From assembly GCA_024180945.1 (NCBI GenBank), contig JAKSGN010000041.1, positions 1,674,001 to 1,738,000 of the forward strand: DNA of 64,000 nucleotides, written 5' to 3'. Below are positions 1-11,457 of the stretch, piece after piece (position 1 is the first letter of the stretch; each line of letters begins with the position of its first letter). The DNA is from Macrophomina tecta. Lineage: Eukaryota; Ascomycota; Dothideomycetes; Botryosphaeriales; Botryosphaeriaceae. Below the pieces are notes generated by a model. The model made no database searches. It was given only the letters and a program-made list of their open reading frames with translations, and was not told where the DNA came from. The position numbers and the translations under genes are program-made.

Positions 1-1241
1 AGAGTTGAGCAAAGCCCCAGGCCGCTCGTCGGACATGATAAGTGCTTTTGCAGGCCTCAAATGCCTTCCCTTCGGAGCTAGATTGAGTTCGCGGCAGTGC
101 TAGAACGGCCGGCACAAGGATGCCTACTACTCTCCCATGTGCTTTTCCACGGTCCGGCCTCCAGCCGTGCAGGGATAGTCATCTTATGAAAGGGCCCGTC
201 TAGCGTGTGCGGTTCCGCAGGGAAGTGAATTTCTCACTTCACCAAGAGACAGGGTTACGGAAAGGCACAATGACAGGGGTCTAGATGAGCAGGGCATTAT
301 GGGCAAACGTGAGCATCAACAAAGGTTGCAAAAGTTATCGTGTTGAAGAATCATGGATTGCGCATGCCCAAGCCGGCGCCCTCCGAGCTGACAAGGCTGA
401 GGAAAACAAGAACGATGGGATGGATTTTCATTGGCAACGTGCTGAATATTGGATGCGTGAGGCGCAAGCCTTGCCACTGCCACCTCAGCCTCGTAATCAA
501 GCCATGGCACGGGATGTAGGCTTCTGGAACTCTCGCGACGTAGGCAGTCTGCAAAGTACTGGGGGACAGGCTTGCCAGGATAAAGCGAGTTGAACTACCG
601 TACTCACGAGGAGGTGTTAACTGGAACATGCCAGGATTGTGCGGATGGAGGCTTCAACCCCAAGTGGAGGTGCCGTCGTTCCGTTACAATTTCCTGCAAA
701 TGACCTCGTCTAGCTCTGGGCGGAAACGAAACGAAGTTGAAACGGGCTCGAGGCGACCCAGCTGGGGTTACTACGCTGGCCACAATGGCGCGACGTCGAG
801 CGTCCGTTGCTAATCATGCGAACGGTACTGGTTGGGCCGGCTTTCGGCTCCCGCACTGAAGTAGTATCCGCAATGCAGGTCTCCATAGTTTGCATGAGCA
901 TATGTAGGAACTTGTGCTGGATGATTGGTGTTGAGTGAAACTAGACCATGGATGAGTAAGCGGCAGAGGTGCATATGATATATTCCCTAAGCGACCTAGG
1001 CCGTTCCGTACAAATGTGGCAGGGCACGACCGACGGAGGTAACAAGTGGCTTCTTTGTCCAGAGTATGACACGGCAAAGTCAGGGCCTGGTGACCCTGAT
1101 GCCGCGTCGTGGCTCATTCGGAAGGCGTAAATACATAGCATTAGGGGCCATCCGCGTATGCAGCTGCGCGCTCGGCGCTGTGCCACGCTCCGGAAACGCG
1201 TATACACGCGTCATGTTTGTGTAGACGAGTATCAATACGAA
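1..1241. other. Left flank, no gene recognised
   Basis: This stretch lies downstream of the SFT2 stop codon. Open frames of up to about 100 codons occur on both strands, but none has recognisable motifs or a convincing splice structure. It probably holds the SFT2 3' UTR near 1100-1241 and intergenic DNA. A 13-base match (TGACAGGGGTCTA) recurs near 271 and near 1531; this is probably chance. Confidence 0.5.
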
Positions 1242-2716
1242 TCAGTCGTTCATCCATGCGGCGACTCTGTTGCCGCCAAAACGCGCAGCGAAGCGCAAGC
1301 CTGACGATCCCATCGGAAAATAAGAGACGAGATACCAAAGCAGGCAAATGAGCTGTGCGATCGCCGAAATGAGGGTGAGGATGGTGGAGTGCAGCTGTAC
1401 CAGTCAATCACGCGCTCCGGAAGTAAACACGAGTCATCGCATGTGGCGGTTAGTGTGGGGGGAGGGGGGTTGGTTGCGGCGGCGGCGGCGGCGGTGGTGG
1501 TGGTGGTGGTGGTAGGAGTGGAGGTGTCCGTGACAGGGGTCTACGGATGGGAAAGCAGGTTTATCGATTGCAGGGATGAGGAAACATGAAAGTCGACTTA
1601 CACCAAGCGCGAAGTAGAGCGTCAGCGCGATGGTACCAAAGTAGGCGGCAGTAAACGGCAGTCGAGGCCCGGATGTGAGATGTTGCACTTGGGGCTTTGG
1701 TCAGCGGCTGATAAGATGACGGCCCGAAGAGGTAGAGGCTTGCTCACCATACTGCATTGGGCCCATCATGACCGCCCATGAGGCCAAGAAGAGCACGGAG
1801 CCCATGGTCCACCTGAGAAGAGAAATCGAGCGTTAGCTGCTGCGGATCCCTGCAGGACTGCCAGCTGATGTGATTGGAACATGGGCTCGAGGGAAGTTGA
1901 GATTAGGTCGCGGTATCTGCAGTGCACCGCAGGTCGCACCCGCATGATCGCTGGTAGTGTGGGACCATGTCTCAGAAGGGGAACGTGGCTCACGGGCGTC
2001 CTGATGTAAGAGACGTCGCCATGTCTGCCCGCACAGGCGCTACGGCCTGTCAAAACGCATGAAAGTGGGCCGAACAGCACCGACAGACGTGGCTGCAAGG
2101 CTCGAATGACTGAACGGCCGACTTACAGGACTGCAAACTTCCGGGGCTTCAGCAGGAAGACACCGGTGGGCATCAGGGCAAAGCAGACGACAAACATGGC
2201 CGCGGCTGCAAGGTTCAGGCCGCCGAAGATGAGCAACTTGTCCCATCGACTCACTGTTTCCAGGAAGCGTCAGCCAATACCCGGAGGCTGTCTCTCTGCT
2301 CGCGCCTCGCCGGCGCGCCCAAGGTTGCACCCGCTCATGCAACCCTGACGCACGCTTGGAAGAGGGACACACGCAGGAACTGCATCCGGTCACCCTTCTT
2401 ACACAGATCTGCCCGGCGCAGGGAGCAGCGCCGTCGCGGGCCCCAGTTCCCGGGCAGCTGGCCAGAGGGACGGCACGGACAGGTGGCAGGGCAGAATAGA
2501 CTTACGGGCAAACCAGCCCTCCTCCTCCTCGCGGCGCGTCGGGGCGGGCAGCGGTGCTCCCGGGTTCTCATGGGTGGGCAGCCTCACATAGCCACCGCTG
2601 CCGAATGGGTTGAGGCGGGACCAGAGGGGCGTTTGCGCGGTGTTCACGGGGATATCGGCATCGCGCCGGCTCCACCCGAGCGAGTTCATGGAATCGCGGA
2701 AGCTCTGTGACGCCAT
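1242..2716 (-). CDS. SFT2: SFT2-family Golgi vesicle transport protein
   Basis: Five exons on the minus strand: 2716-2506, 2253-2127, 1812-1748, 1687-1602 and 1394-1242, giving 213 residues, close to the usual SFT2 length of about 215. The N-terminus carries the family signature (SLGWSRR, then NPFGSGGYVRLP, then an acidic run before GWFALSRWDKL). Four hydrophobic segments follow, the last ending LVSYFPMG before the C-terminal FGGNRVAAWMND. SFT2 proteins are tetraspan membrane proteins acting in retrograde transport to the Golgi with the SNARE Sed5; that role is from family knowledge. All donors are GT and acceptors AG, and each junction keeps frame. The introns (252, 314, 60 and 207 nt) total 833 nt, more than the 642-nt coding sequence, and are long for this window. 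It is divergent from the bHLH gene. Confidence 0.95.
1475..1514. repeat. GGC/GGT trinucleotide repeat in SFT2 intron 4
   Basis: A run of GGC units passes into a run of GGT units. It lies inside the fourth SFT2 intron (1395-1601), so the transcript reads CCA/CCG repeats between donor and acceptor. Confidence 0.9.
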
Positions 2717-5232
2717 GGTTGCGGTGAGCGAGGAGGTCGGGCTCGCGGGGCTGCAGCCGTTTGATCGAGCACCAGAACGGCAGCGGCAGGAGCTTGGCTG
2801 GAGGCAGCGTCGCTAAGCGTGCTACACGATGGGCCGGACTCGTATAGAAGAGGGCCGAAGAGTCGGCGGGTGTGTCTCGCGGCGGGCTGGCAGGCGGCGA
2901 AGGGGGCTAGCGCGGGCGGGAGGCGGCGAATATCGCGCTGATTGCGTGCAGATGATCTCCGCAATTGCGCTTGGGAGAGGATATCTAGTGACCAGGGTGT
3001 CTAGCAGGGTCTCAGCCAGCAGAGGAGACGTGTGATTCGATCGGGGTGCGACTGGGGGAGCAACGGGCGCGCAGCTGTCGAGGTCGGCGGCGGGGCGGTA
3101 GCTTAGCTCGGGGGGCTTGGGCGCCGGCGCTGATTGGGCCGCGGGCGGCGGTGAGAGAGGCTGCGGGAGGGTGTGGTGGAAAGGGAGAGAGGGAGCGCGG
3201 GCAGCTCTTTGAGGTCTTGGGCCAGGTTCGCGATGTCTGCCGATCGGCGCGGGTTTGGGCCTAGGCATGTGTCTCACTGGCCGGCCGATGTGGCTGCGAC
3301 GCGCTGGGGGCGCGCGCCCTCAGCAGCACAGCTGCCGCGATAGCAGCGGGCGCGCTGGGGGATGGATGCAGGGCCCGCGGCGCTGGGGCGGCAGCTTGCG
3401 CGCGCCCATGAGTCACTTGCGCCTGCCTTCATAATAGCATCATCGCCGTTCCGACTGACTGCGCGTCCTGGCTGTTGATCTGAGACTTGAGCCAGACCCG
3501 CCCTCTTCGTGACCATCCACCCTAGACAGCGCGCGAGGAGGGGGGTGTGGCTGCGGGCACCACCGCGCGCCGTGTAGATGCGCTCGCCCACGCTGAGTAT
3601 AATAACTGCTGCGCGCCCCTCGGGCCAATCCTCGCGCCCGTACTCGATCTCCGTGAACTCGCACGCTGTCTGCCTCTGCATTCCTCGCCGCCGCGACCCG
3701 CAAGCATCCCCCACCGTCGCCGCACGCCAGATCTGGTAGCCTAAGCCCCCGCCGCCAGTCGCTGCGCGAGCCTCATCCCACCACGCCTGACCGCCTCTAC
3801 GCCCAACGCGAATTCCGGCGCTCTCGGCGGGCGACGTGAATTTACTCCTGTCAGCAAGCGCGGCCAACCTTGACTGCTGCTGCAACCCCGAACCCGGCCG
3901 TCCGCAGCCCCCCCGACTCGGAAAGGCGACCCGTCAGCTTAATAAAGACCGCCGTAGCACCCTCGCGCGCTTGGAGATCCTCAACTGAGCACCGCCCGGG
4001 GACCCCGCCATCGACACTTTTCACGTCCCACAGGCACTGCTCCTCCAGCGCCGCCGGAAACCCACCGACAGAGCCCGCCCAACACGGCGACGGCACCGCA
4101 GGGCATTGACTCCGAGCCCAGCTCCCGAACCCGCGCTTGCCCACACGAGCAAGCGCTGCACCGCCCGTTGCTCCGTCGCCGCACGCTTCCGACGCCTTCC
4201 TCGCCCCTCCACCGCTTCTCTGCGGCTCCGCGCTCCTCTTCCTCTCCCGCCTCGCTCAGGCTGCTCAACGCCGCAGCCCTCTCTCCTCACCAGTATGTGT
4301 GCTCTCCCCTCCTGCCATGCCCCCCCGGCGAGGGCGGTGGCGGCCGCTGTCGCCGCAGCAGCCCTCAGCCTTAGCAGGCCAGCGCATGAAGCTGCCATAC
4401 TGTGCGACTGTGCCCTCTGCTGCTGTGCCCTCTGCTGCTGTGCCCGCTTCGGGCAGTCCAGAGGGGGGCCTTCGCACTGCTTCTGCTTTCCTGCGCTGGC
4501 CAGCCACTATCTCGTTGTGCGGCCTGCGCCACCGCCCATGCGTCCTTCCCTGTTGAGCGTCGTTGGAGGCTGTCCTCAATGCGAGCAGGCAAGCTAACAC
4601 GTTCTCACAGCCTCCCGCCGACCCGCGACTCTGCGGTCTGCTATCCCATCTCAGCGGCTGCAGGCACAGTGTCTGCAGCAACTCGCTCGTCCTAGCCAGC
4701 CGGTCGCTGCCCCGCCGAGGCCCGTCCCACACGGCTCGTTGACCGACCCCTCATTGAAACGGGTCCCGCAAACCTCTGGCCTCCCCCAACGCAGTCAGCT
4801 ATAGCGACTGTAAGCAGTGCAAAGGTGCGACCACATCCCTAGGCATCTAGGCGTGCAGGCCCAGGCCCTCTTCGGCTGCCAGGTGCCGCGAAAACGGCTC
4901 CAGCATTGTGAGGCTAACGCTCTTCATGCAGAGACTGCGCAAGCTCGACCGATCAGTGAGGGTACATGCAAGCTTTGCCAGTTTCTCATAGTCTATTGAA
5001 ACGAATGTCCGCCTAGCTTGCCTGGCTACTCCCCCGTCCAAACCGCAAATCCATTTTGCCATTTAAGTTAGGCTCGCGCCAGTCCTGTGCTGCCTGCCAT
5101 CCCCTTTGCGCAGCATCCTGCCGAATACCTGCATTCGCAGAATCCAGGCTCGCTGCAGGCATCGCAAACATAGCCACCGAGGGACCGATTTGGAACCTTC
5201 CATCTAAAACAATTCCCACGACCAGTACAGTA
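2717..5232. promoter_or_regulatory. Divergent intergenic region SFT2 / bHLH gene
   Basis: 2.5 kb separate the two start codons. The part from about 3860 to 4730 is strongly CT-rich on the plus strand and yields only Pro/Ser/Arg-rich frames, as expected of a long leader or promoter rather than a coding region. It contains a short tandem repeat at 4409-4446. No TATA box or conserved exon was found. Confidence 0.5.
4409..4446. repeat. 15-bp tandem repeat, about 2.5 units
   Basis: The unit TGTGCCCTCTGCTGC repeats head to tail in the CT-rich region upstream of the bHLH gene. Confidence 0.85.
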
Positions 5233-7165
5233 ATGATCATAGGTGAGTCATTCTCGTAGCATCAATATTTACCTGCCCGTCCGAGCCTCGGCATCGCGTG
5301 CTGCTTTTCACATCTTATTCCACTTCACGAGGTGAGGTGTGGTTGCCGCATATAGACAGTCAGCAGCTATTGTCGCGGCGATCGTCGCCTATTATGGGCA
5401 TGGGGCGATCGCTCAGGCTCCCACCCTATAAGAACACTCATTGACCACTCCTGCAGCCGACACCAAGATTACCCACTTCCCACCTTTCAGCGGCTACAAC
5501 AAGCAACCTCCCTGCAAATCGGACTTGCGACTCGACTCGCCCGACAACGGTCTTGACTCCGCAATGGCTCACCCCGGTTCGCCGGCTCCTTACATCAAGG
5601 AGGACCCCGATCAATTTAACCCGAATTTCCACGGTGACTTCGACATGTCGCAGCACTTCAGCAACAGCCAGCAGCCGTATGGCGTCAACCCCAATGACCT
5701 CACCATGGGCAACAACTTCATCATGAACAACCAGTATGGCTCCAACAACATGTCGTCCAGCTTCCTCGGCAACTCGAACATCGCCGATGACGAGCTGCGT
5801 GACCTCGTCGACGAGCCCAGCAGCAACAACAACAATAACCACAATGGCGGCTATCAGAGCTTTGCCGATGGCCACAATGACCAGCAGCAACACCAGCAGG
5901 GTTACTTCCACGGTCAGATGAGCAACGGTTCGATGCCTGTGAACGCTCAAAACAACATGAGCAGCAACATGTATTCCAACACACCTGATGGCGCGCCCAT
6001 TCAAAGCCCGTTCGTCAATAATGGCTTCAACTACGAGCAGTACCCGAACATCCAGCAAGCTCACCGCGTGGGAAGCATGCCGAACGGTTCTTTCAGCATG
6101 AACGCTAGGCAACACTCTAGGATGGGCCTCGAAAGGCAAATGTCCGATTCGCGCAGCCCGATGACACCGAAGACACCCGCGATGGCCGGCCTTCATCTCA
6201 GCACCCCGGATTCAGGCAGCTTCCCTGCTGCGCAACCGATCCACGCCAGCAGGCCCGGGCACGGTCACCAGAAGTCCATGTCAGGCCAGTGGGATAACAC
6301 ACCTGGTAGCGGTGGCTCATGGATCGACTCGCCCATCGTATCACCCCAGGCCGCCGGCATGCACCACGCCCAAATCGCCGATGTGCTCGCTTCTGGAAAG
6401 CATGCTTCGCTGCCTACTAAGGTTGAGAATCAGCAGAACCCTGGTTTCCAATCTCAAGAGGCGAAGCGCCGGAGGCGCCGTGAGAGTCACAACATGGTTG
6501 AGCGCCGTCGTCGTGACAATATCAACGAGCGCATCCAGGACTTGTCGAAGCTGGTGCCTCAGCATCGCCTTGAAGACGAGAAGGTCCGGAAGCACATTAA
6601 TAACAACGGCCCCCTGTCTCCTACGATGACTGCCACCGGCATTTCACCCCCGCAAGCCACGTCGCTTCTGGCGGGACCCAACGGCCGTCGTGCAGCGGGT
6701 AACATCACGACTGGCCTTCCTCTAGACGAGAAAGACAAGGGTCCTAACAAGGGAGACATCCTGAACGGCTCTGTCAGCTGGACTCGTGACCTCATGTGGA
6801 TGCTTTATCTCAAGCTGAAGCAAGAGGAGCAGCTCCATGAGCAGATCAGGAGTTTGGGCGGCGAAGTTAACTACGAGTACAGTGAGGAAGAGCTCCGCAT
6901 GAAGACGGAGCTCATCGATGCTGTCGAGAAGAATAACTGGGAGTCGTTCCGGTACTCGCGTTACCCCGGCAGCGGACTTCGTGTCCCGAAGCACACCAAC
7001 ATTGCCGGTGACCCTCTTCAGAACCCCATGTCTCCCCAAAGCCTGAGTCCGGCCATTCAGTCTGGCGGCAGTGGCGCCAACTCTGGCGGCGCCGGCCAGC
7101 CCGGTTTCTGGGCCAACCAACAACCCACGTTCAAGGAGGAAGAAGAGTTTGGCATGGAACTCTAA
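5233..7165 (+). CDS. bHLH transcription factor with an expanded loop
   Basis: Two exons: 5233-5242 (ATG ATC ATA G) and 5457-7165, joined across a 214-nt GTGAGT...CTGCAG intron, giving 572 residues. The large frame has no ATG near its start, so the tiny first exon was chosen: it is the first in-frame ATG upstream and is followed at once by a strong donor. Residues 1-330 are rich in Asn, Gln, Ser and Pro. A basic region (RRRRRESHNMVERRRRDN) begins near residue 338, with helix 1 to about 372. Helix 2 starts near 434 at NKGDILNGSVSW, so some 60 residues replace the usual short loop. Such long-loop bHLH proteins in filamentous fungi are related to the Rtg3/MITF-like group; DNA binding as a dimer in the nucleus is inferred. 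The target pathway is not visible. Confidence 0.88.
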
Positions 7166-9817
7166 TAACCTTCACCAATATGGTCGGTGCTCAGATCTAG
7201 AGTGCGTCAGATTTCGGCAGAATTTGAGATACCCCGATCGCAGCGGCATTGAATCGAACGGTCTTGTCCGTTTTGTGACATTGGCGACCCAAGGTTCGAG
7301 CATCGCTGTCAGATGCACTAGCCTTTCCTCCGTTGAGATTTGTCGGATGGCGTTATATTTCGGTTTCCGATGGGTCTCATTGGCCTTTGACTTTCTTCTA
7401 TGTCTGTTACAATATCATCTTCAACGGAGTTCTTCCAAGGGCATCGTGTGAGGCATTTTACGGATCACAGGAGTTTTCTCCCATTTGGAACAGCAACCTC
7501 TTCCGGCCGGATTGCCTCTTGGTTCGGAGTTTTGTTTTTTTCTTTTTTGCAAGTCGATGAGATGATATCCTGTGGCCTTCTTTCCCTTTTCTATCACCAG
7601 ATCCACCCTTCTACATACCCCGGCAACAGTTCTAGCAGTTACTGCCTCCGAACACTCTTGCACATGATGACGACGCGGACCGGCAGACAGTCATTAAACC
7701 ACTGGAGAAGATGGCTGCGTCCTGCTTGGCCGCAGGGAATGACTTTGATTTTACTAGGACAATTGATACTTTTGCTTGCAATGTTGGGTTGTTTTTCTTA
7801 TGGGTTCGAGCATATGGGTCTCGGCTTTCCCCTTTCGATGCTCATTTGGCTTTTGTGGTTTTATCTGCCCAGCTACGGCTGTCGGCTACGCTAGCTAATA
7901 TCCTCTCACATACATGATTTTACACCATTCACAATTCACGTCTACGATGCGAGAATGTCGGACCTCGCGATGAGATTGGTGCTAACAAAATTGCAAAGAG
8001 CGCGAACACGCTTAAGGAGCTGAAGTAACTGTCGGAAGGTAGGTATCCAAAAGGACTGACCGCATCCGCATTTGGATGACTGCTTCGACTCCCCAGGATA
8101 ATGCGCACCCGTCCCCTTCCTTCTCACCATTCTTCCTGCCGGAAATATTGCCGAGGGAGCCAAGCAGGGTGTGCCCCGGGATAGAGGGTTACCCCACCAC
8201 CACGAGCATCACATATTTCTCAGTTTGTGATAAGAAGGATAAGAATGGGCCGGCAAACCGTGGACTTGGGTCTTCACCGCCGCTTGGTCATTTACGGCGC
8301 ATCTCTTTCTCCCTGACGTTGGAGACCGAAAAGAGAAGTCGGATCGAACTCGACCCGTGCGGTCTGGAGTAGCGTAGGTACCCGTGCTACCCATCCTCAA
8401 GAAAATGTGTAATGCTGCTCCGTACATGCACCTCTCTTCGGACGGCATCTCCGGTCCGCTGCAAAGTATGTGCGCCACCTCACCAGGAGATGATGAGCAG
8501 GGCTGAACTTGTTCGAGTGATGGAATCGTCATGACTGTCATCAGATAGCTGGGCGTGCACCACGAAAACGCCACCAACCACCCGCAATATCCATTCTTCG
8601 TCTTCCATCTGTGCAGAATTCCATCACCTTGAAATTTTATGGCAGCGCATTAACATTCCTTCAAGTGCCACCTTTCAACTTGTGTTTTTTTTTTTTTTTT
8701 TGTCCTTTCTTCTTTCCTTTACCAGGCAAATTTGACGATCCTCGATTCGAGGATGGAAGGTAGCGAAAAGGCCGCGTAATGCATATCACACACAAAAAGA
8801 CAGTTCGCCGAGAAAAGCGCAGGGCGGTTCAGGGAAAGAAAAAGCCATCTCTCTTCCTCCCACCCCCTCCTCCTCCTTGGGTCGGAACGCTACACTGCTT
8901 ACCGAATGTCTGGGAAATAAGCTTTTCTGGTATCTCTCTTGTTTCTACTCTCGGCTCAGGCCGGGGAATGTGGTGCAGCAGGTCGTCATGACCAGGTGTT
9001 CCTGACCCTTGTCCCCCCCCAGTTCTTCCATGCTCACCTGCCCGACGATTCTACTAACAAACCCCCCACCCCCTCCTCCTGCCGCTCCCCGCTACTCTCC
9101 CAAAGACGTGCACGCCATCGCTCCCTTGGCTCGTTGGCCTTGTCTCTGGTTGACAGGCCGGGGTGTGTATGTAGTGCGTGTGTGTGTGGCGCATCTGCTC
9201 CCCCTCCCTTGCTTGACGGACGGGTCGGCTTCTGCCCTTCGCTTGCTGCGGCGGCGAACCATTCCCCCCACTACTTGCCCCGTCATTCGGCTACGCCGAA
9301 CCCCAAGCTATCCTTCTTCGTCGCTAGACTCACCTAGCGTACTTCTCTCTTGGTGTGGAGGCATTGACGGCGCGGGCGGGCCGATGGGGTCGGTGCCTTG
9401 CGCTAAAAAGCCTTCGCGATGCTATATTTGTACATATATGGTCTTATTCTCTGTCGGCCGGTGTTCATGCGTTGACGGGATATTGTAGAAGGGGGTCCGA
9501 ACGGGTCTCGATTGCCTGTGCTACTGCTCATGTGCCCGCGCGCGGCTCATTCCGAGGAGGCGAAGCTTGGTGTGGTCGGGATGCTTGGTTATGCGCATAT
9601 GCGAGGCGATGGCAGCTCGGTACGTAGGGGGAGAGGCGGAGTGGAGAGAGATATGTGACTGTATGGTTCATGCAGGGGCGTTATCGTACGTCTGTGGCGG
9701 TTGACGAATGTGGGTGGTTGTTCATGTCGTGTTTCGTGTGTCTGCTGCTATGCGCGGGCGTTTTTTTTTTTTTTTTTTTTTTGTCTCGACGGCAGGTCTG
9801 GGGCGCGGTGTTGGAGT
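7166..9817. other. Convergent 3' flanks of bHLH gene and COX19
   Basis: No gene was recognised in 2.65 kb on either strand. The first several hundred bases after 7165 are T-rich and likely 3' UTR of the bHLH gene. Homopolymer T tracts lie at 8685-8701 and 9761-9782. The latter reads as a poly-A run 36 nt after the COX19 stop codon in COX19 sense. Confidence 0.5.
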
Positions 9818-10599
9818 CTACTGCTGCTGTTGCTGGGCGACTCCCTTGCTTGGTGGCTCGGGCGCCGACGCAGTCTTGTTGGTCTCGTCATGGAAGCCAA
9901 GGTTCTTCATCTCGTCGGGCGCCATGAGGTTTCTGGGTAGGTATAGGATCAGCGAATGGTCATGCGATGATGGAAGGGAGGAGGATTCGCGGCTGGCTGA
10001 GATGGCGGATCGGGCATAGCGGTGGGCAAGGGGATGAGCAATCAGCTAGCCACGGCCTGTCTGTTTGCTCCTTTCCAACATCCGCTACTACTCCTCCGGC
10101 TCACGGCATTCCATGCAAGTGGAGAAGATTGTCTCGCGGCAACGCGGGATTCCGGGACATGCTAGTACGTACCGCTCCATGCGACATTGTAGATACTGCT
10201 TGGAGATCTGCCGGCACTCCTCATCGTTGGTGCCACGATGCGCACGTATGCAGCGCAAGTATTGGGTCATGACCGATTTGCATTCGCCTGTCTCCACGAA
10301 GTCCATGGCGTCAGTATTTAATCTAGCGCGACTCCACCGCAATATCGACTTCTCATGGATCGTACGAGTGCGCGGATTGGTGGGATGAAGCATCCGGGAC
10401 CGCGCGTGTGGGAGCGATTGGGATGCGGATTGAGAGAAGCATACCAAAATGGTCGAGAGGGAAAGAACCGCGCTCCGGCCTGTGCAGTTCGAGGGTGGTG
10501 TCAGCCTCGCGCTTCCTCCTGCTCTCAACGCACGGGACCGACTTACGGGATGGGCTTCTGGACCTGGGTCCTGCCGCCGGGGCTGCCGAATGTGCTCAT
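9818..10599 (-). CDS. COX19: COX19, mitochondrial copper/cytochrome oxidase assembly factor
   Basis: Four exons on the minus strand: 10599-10547, 10479-10445, 10287-10173 and 9932-9818, giving 105 residues. The 35-nt second exon supplies PERGSFPLDHFG, which matches the conserved stretch before the first cysteine; skipping it leaves a poor protein. The twin CX9C motif is complete: C32-x9-C42 and C54-x9-C64, then the conserved NLMAPDEMKNLGF. A Gln-rich tail ends the protein. Cox19 works in the mitochondrial intermembrane space in assembly of cytochrome c oxidase and copper handling (family knowledge). The intron before exon 3 ends with a CTGAC branch site and ACAG. Introns are 67, 157 and 240 nt, all GT-AG. 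Confidence 0.95.
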
Positions 10600-11457
10600 G
10601 TTGCGCAGTGGGCGAAGCCGATCGCAGTTGCTCCGACTGTGGGCGCGACTAGTGATGACACCGGGCTGGTGGTGGGGAGGGCGAGGCGGGTGCGGGCAAA
10701 AAAAAGTGGTAGGAACAAAGTTCGGCGGATCGGACGGGAGACGCGCCACACTCTGGATGACGTGCGTCCCGCTAACCCCAGATTTTCCCAGTCTTTCTGT
10801 TTGACAACAAAGCAGCACCCTCCAGGGTCAGCCGTGGTCATTGCTCCGTCCGCCTCGGATTGGCTCGTTTGTCAAACGAATCACCTGCAGAAAGTACAGC
10901 CGTCGACCTGCCGTACCTGTGGCCTTGCAGCCTTATGCAGCGCGGCTTGAGCCTGGCCAGTCGGCCTCATTGAGGGACGAGGGGCGTTGGAAGAAGGCCC
11001 GTATGTGTCTTCGGGCAACACCAACTGGCTCGGGGGTTGCATGCATGGGTCCTCAAATGGTTTTGTGTCCGAGGATCATGAGGATGCTTTCCAGTCTTTC
11101 TGTAGATACGTCCGCCGAAATGCGCTCACCAGCGTCGTTGCCAATGCTGGCGAACACTCAAAGTCGGGGGCAAGACCTCTGAGTGCGTGCAGCCGTTGTC
11201 ATTTCCAGTCCATGTCGCAGCATCTTCCAAGAGAAAAGTGTACAAGTCGTGCAAGAAGTGTTATAGATATGCATCTGCTAAATTACCCGTAGAAAGAGCC
11301 AGAGCAATTGTCACAACAGGCCGTTAAGTCTAAAATACGCAACTTTCGAACGTAGGAGCTCAAAGGAAAAAGGCAGTCATCCCCCATATCCAGCATACTA
11401 GCCATCCCTCATACATACCGGACCCCGTCAAACTCAACCCTGGGAAAGTCAGTTCAT
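10600..11457. other. COX19 upstream region / CYP505 3' flank
   Basis: This region holds the promoter of COX19 and the 3' UTR of CYP505, both transcribed leftward. No further gene was recognised. Confidence 0.5.

Noticed and set aside
4106..4597. Pro/Ser/Cys-rich frames upstream of the bHLH gene
   Set aside because: CT-rich sequence with a tandem repeat is open in all three frames; it looks like a leader, not a gene.
5438..6196. 252-codon minus-strand frame rich in Val, Ala and His
   Set aside because: It is the complement of the Asn/Gln-rich N-terminal half of the bHLH gene.
10173..10322. Single COX19 exon starting at a GCTAG acceptor
   Set aside because: It keeps frame but gives NTDAMDFVETGECK in place of the conserved PERGSFPLDH; the 35-nt exon model is better.
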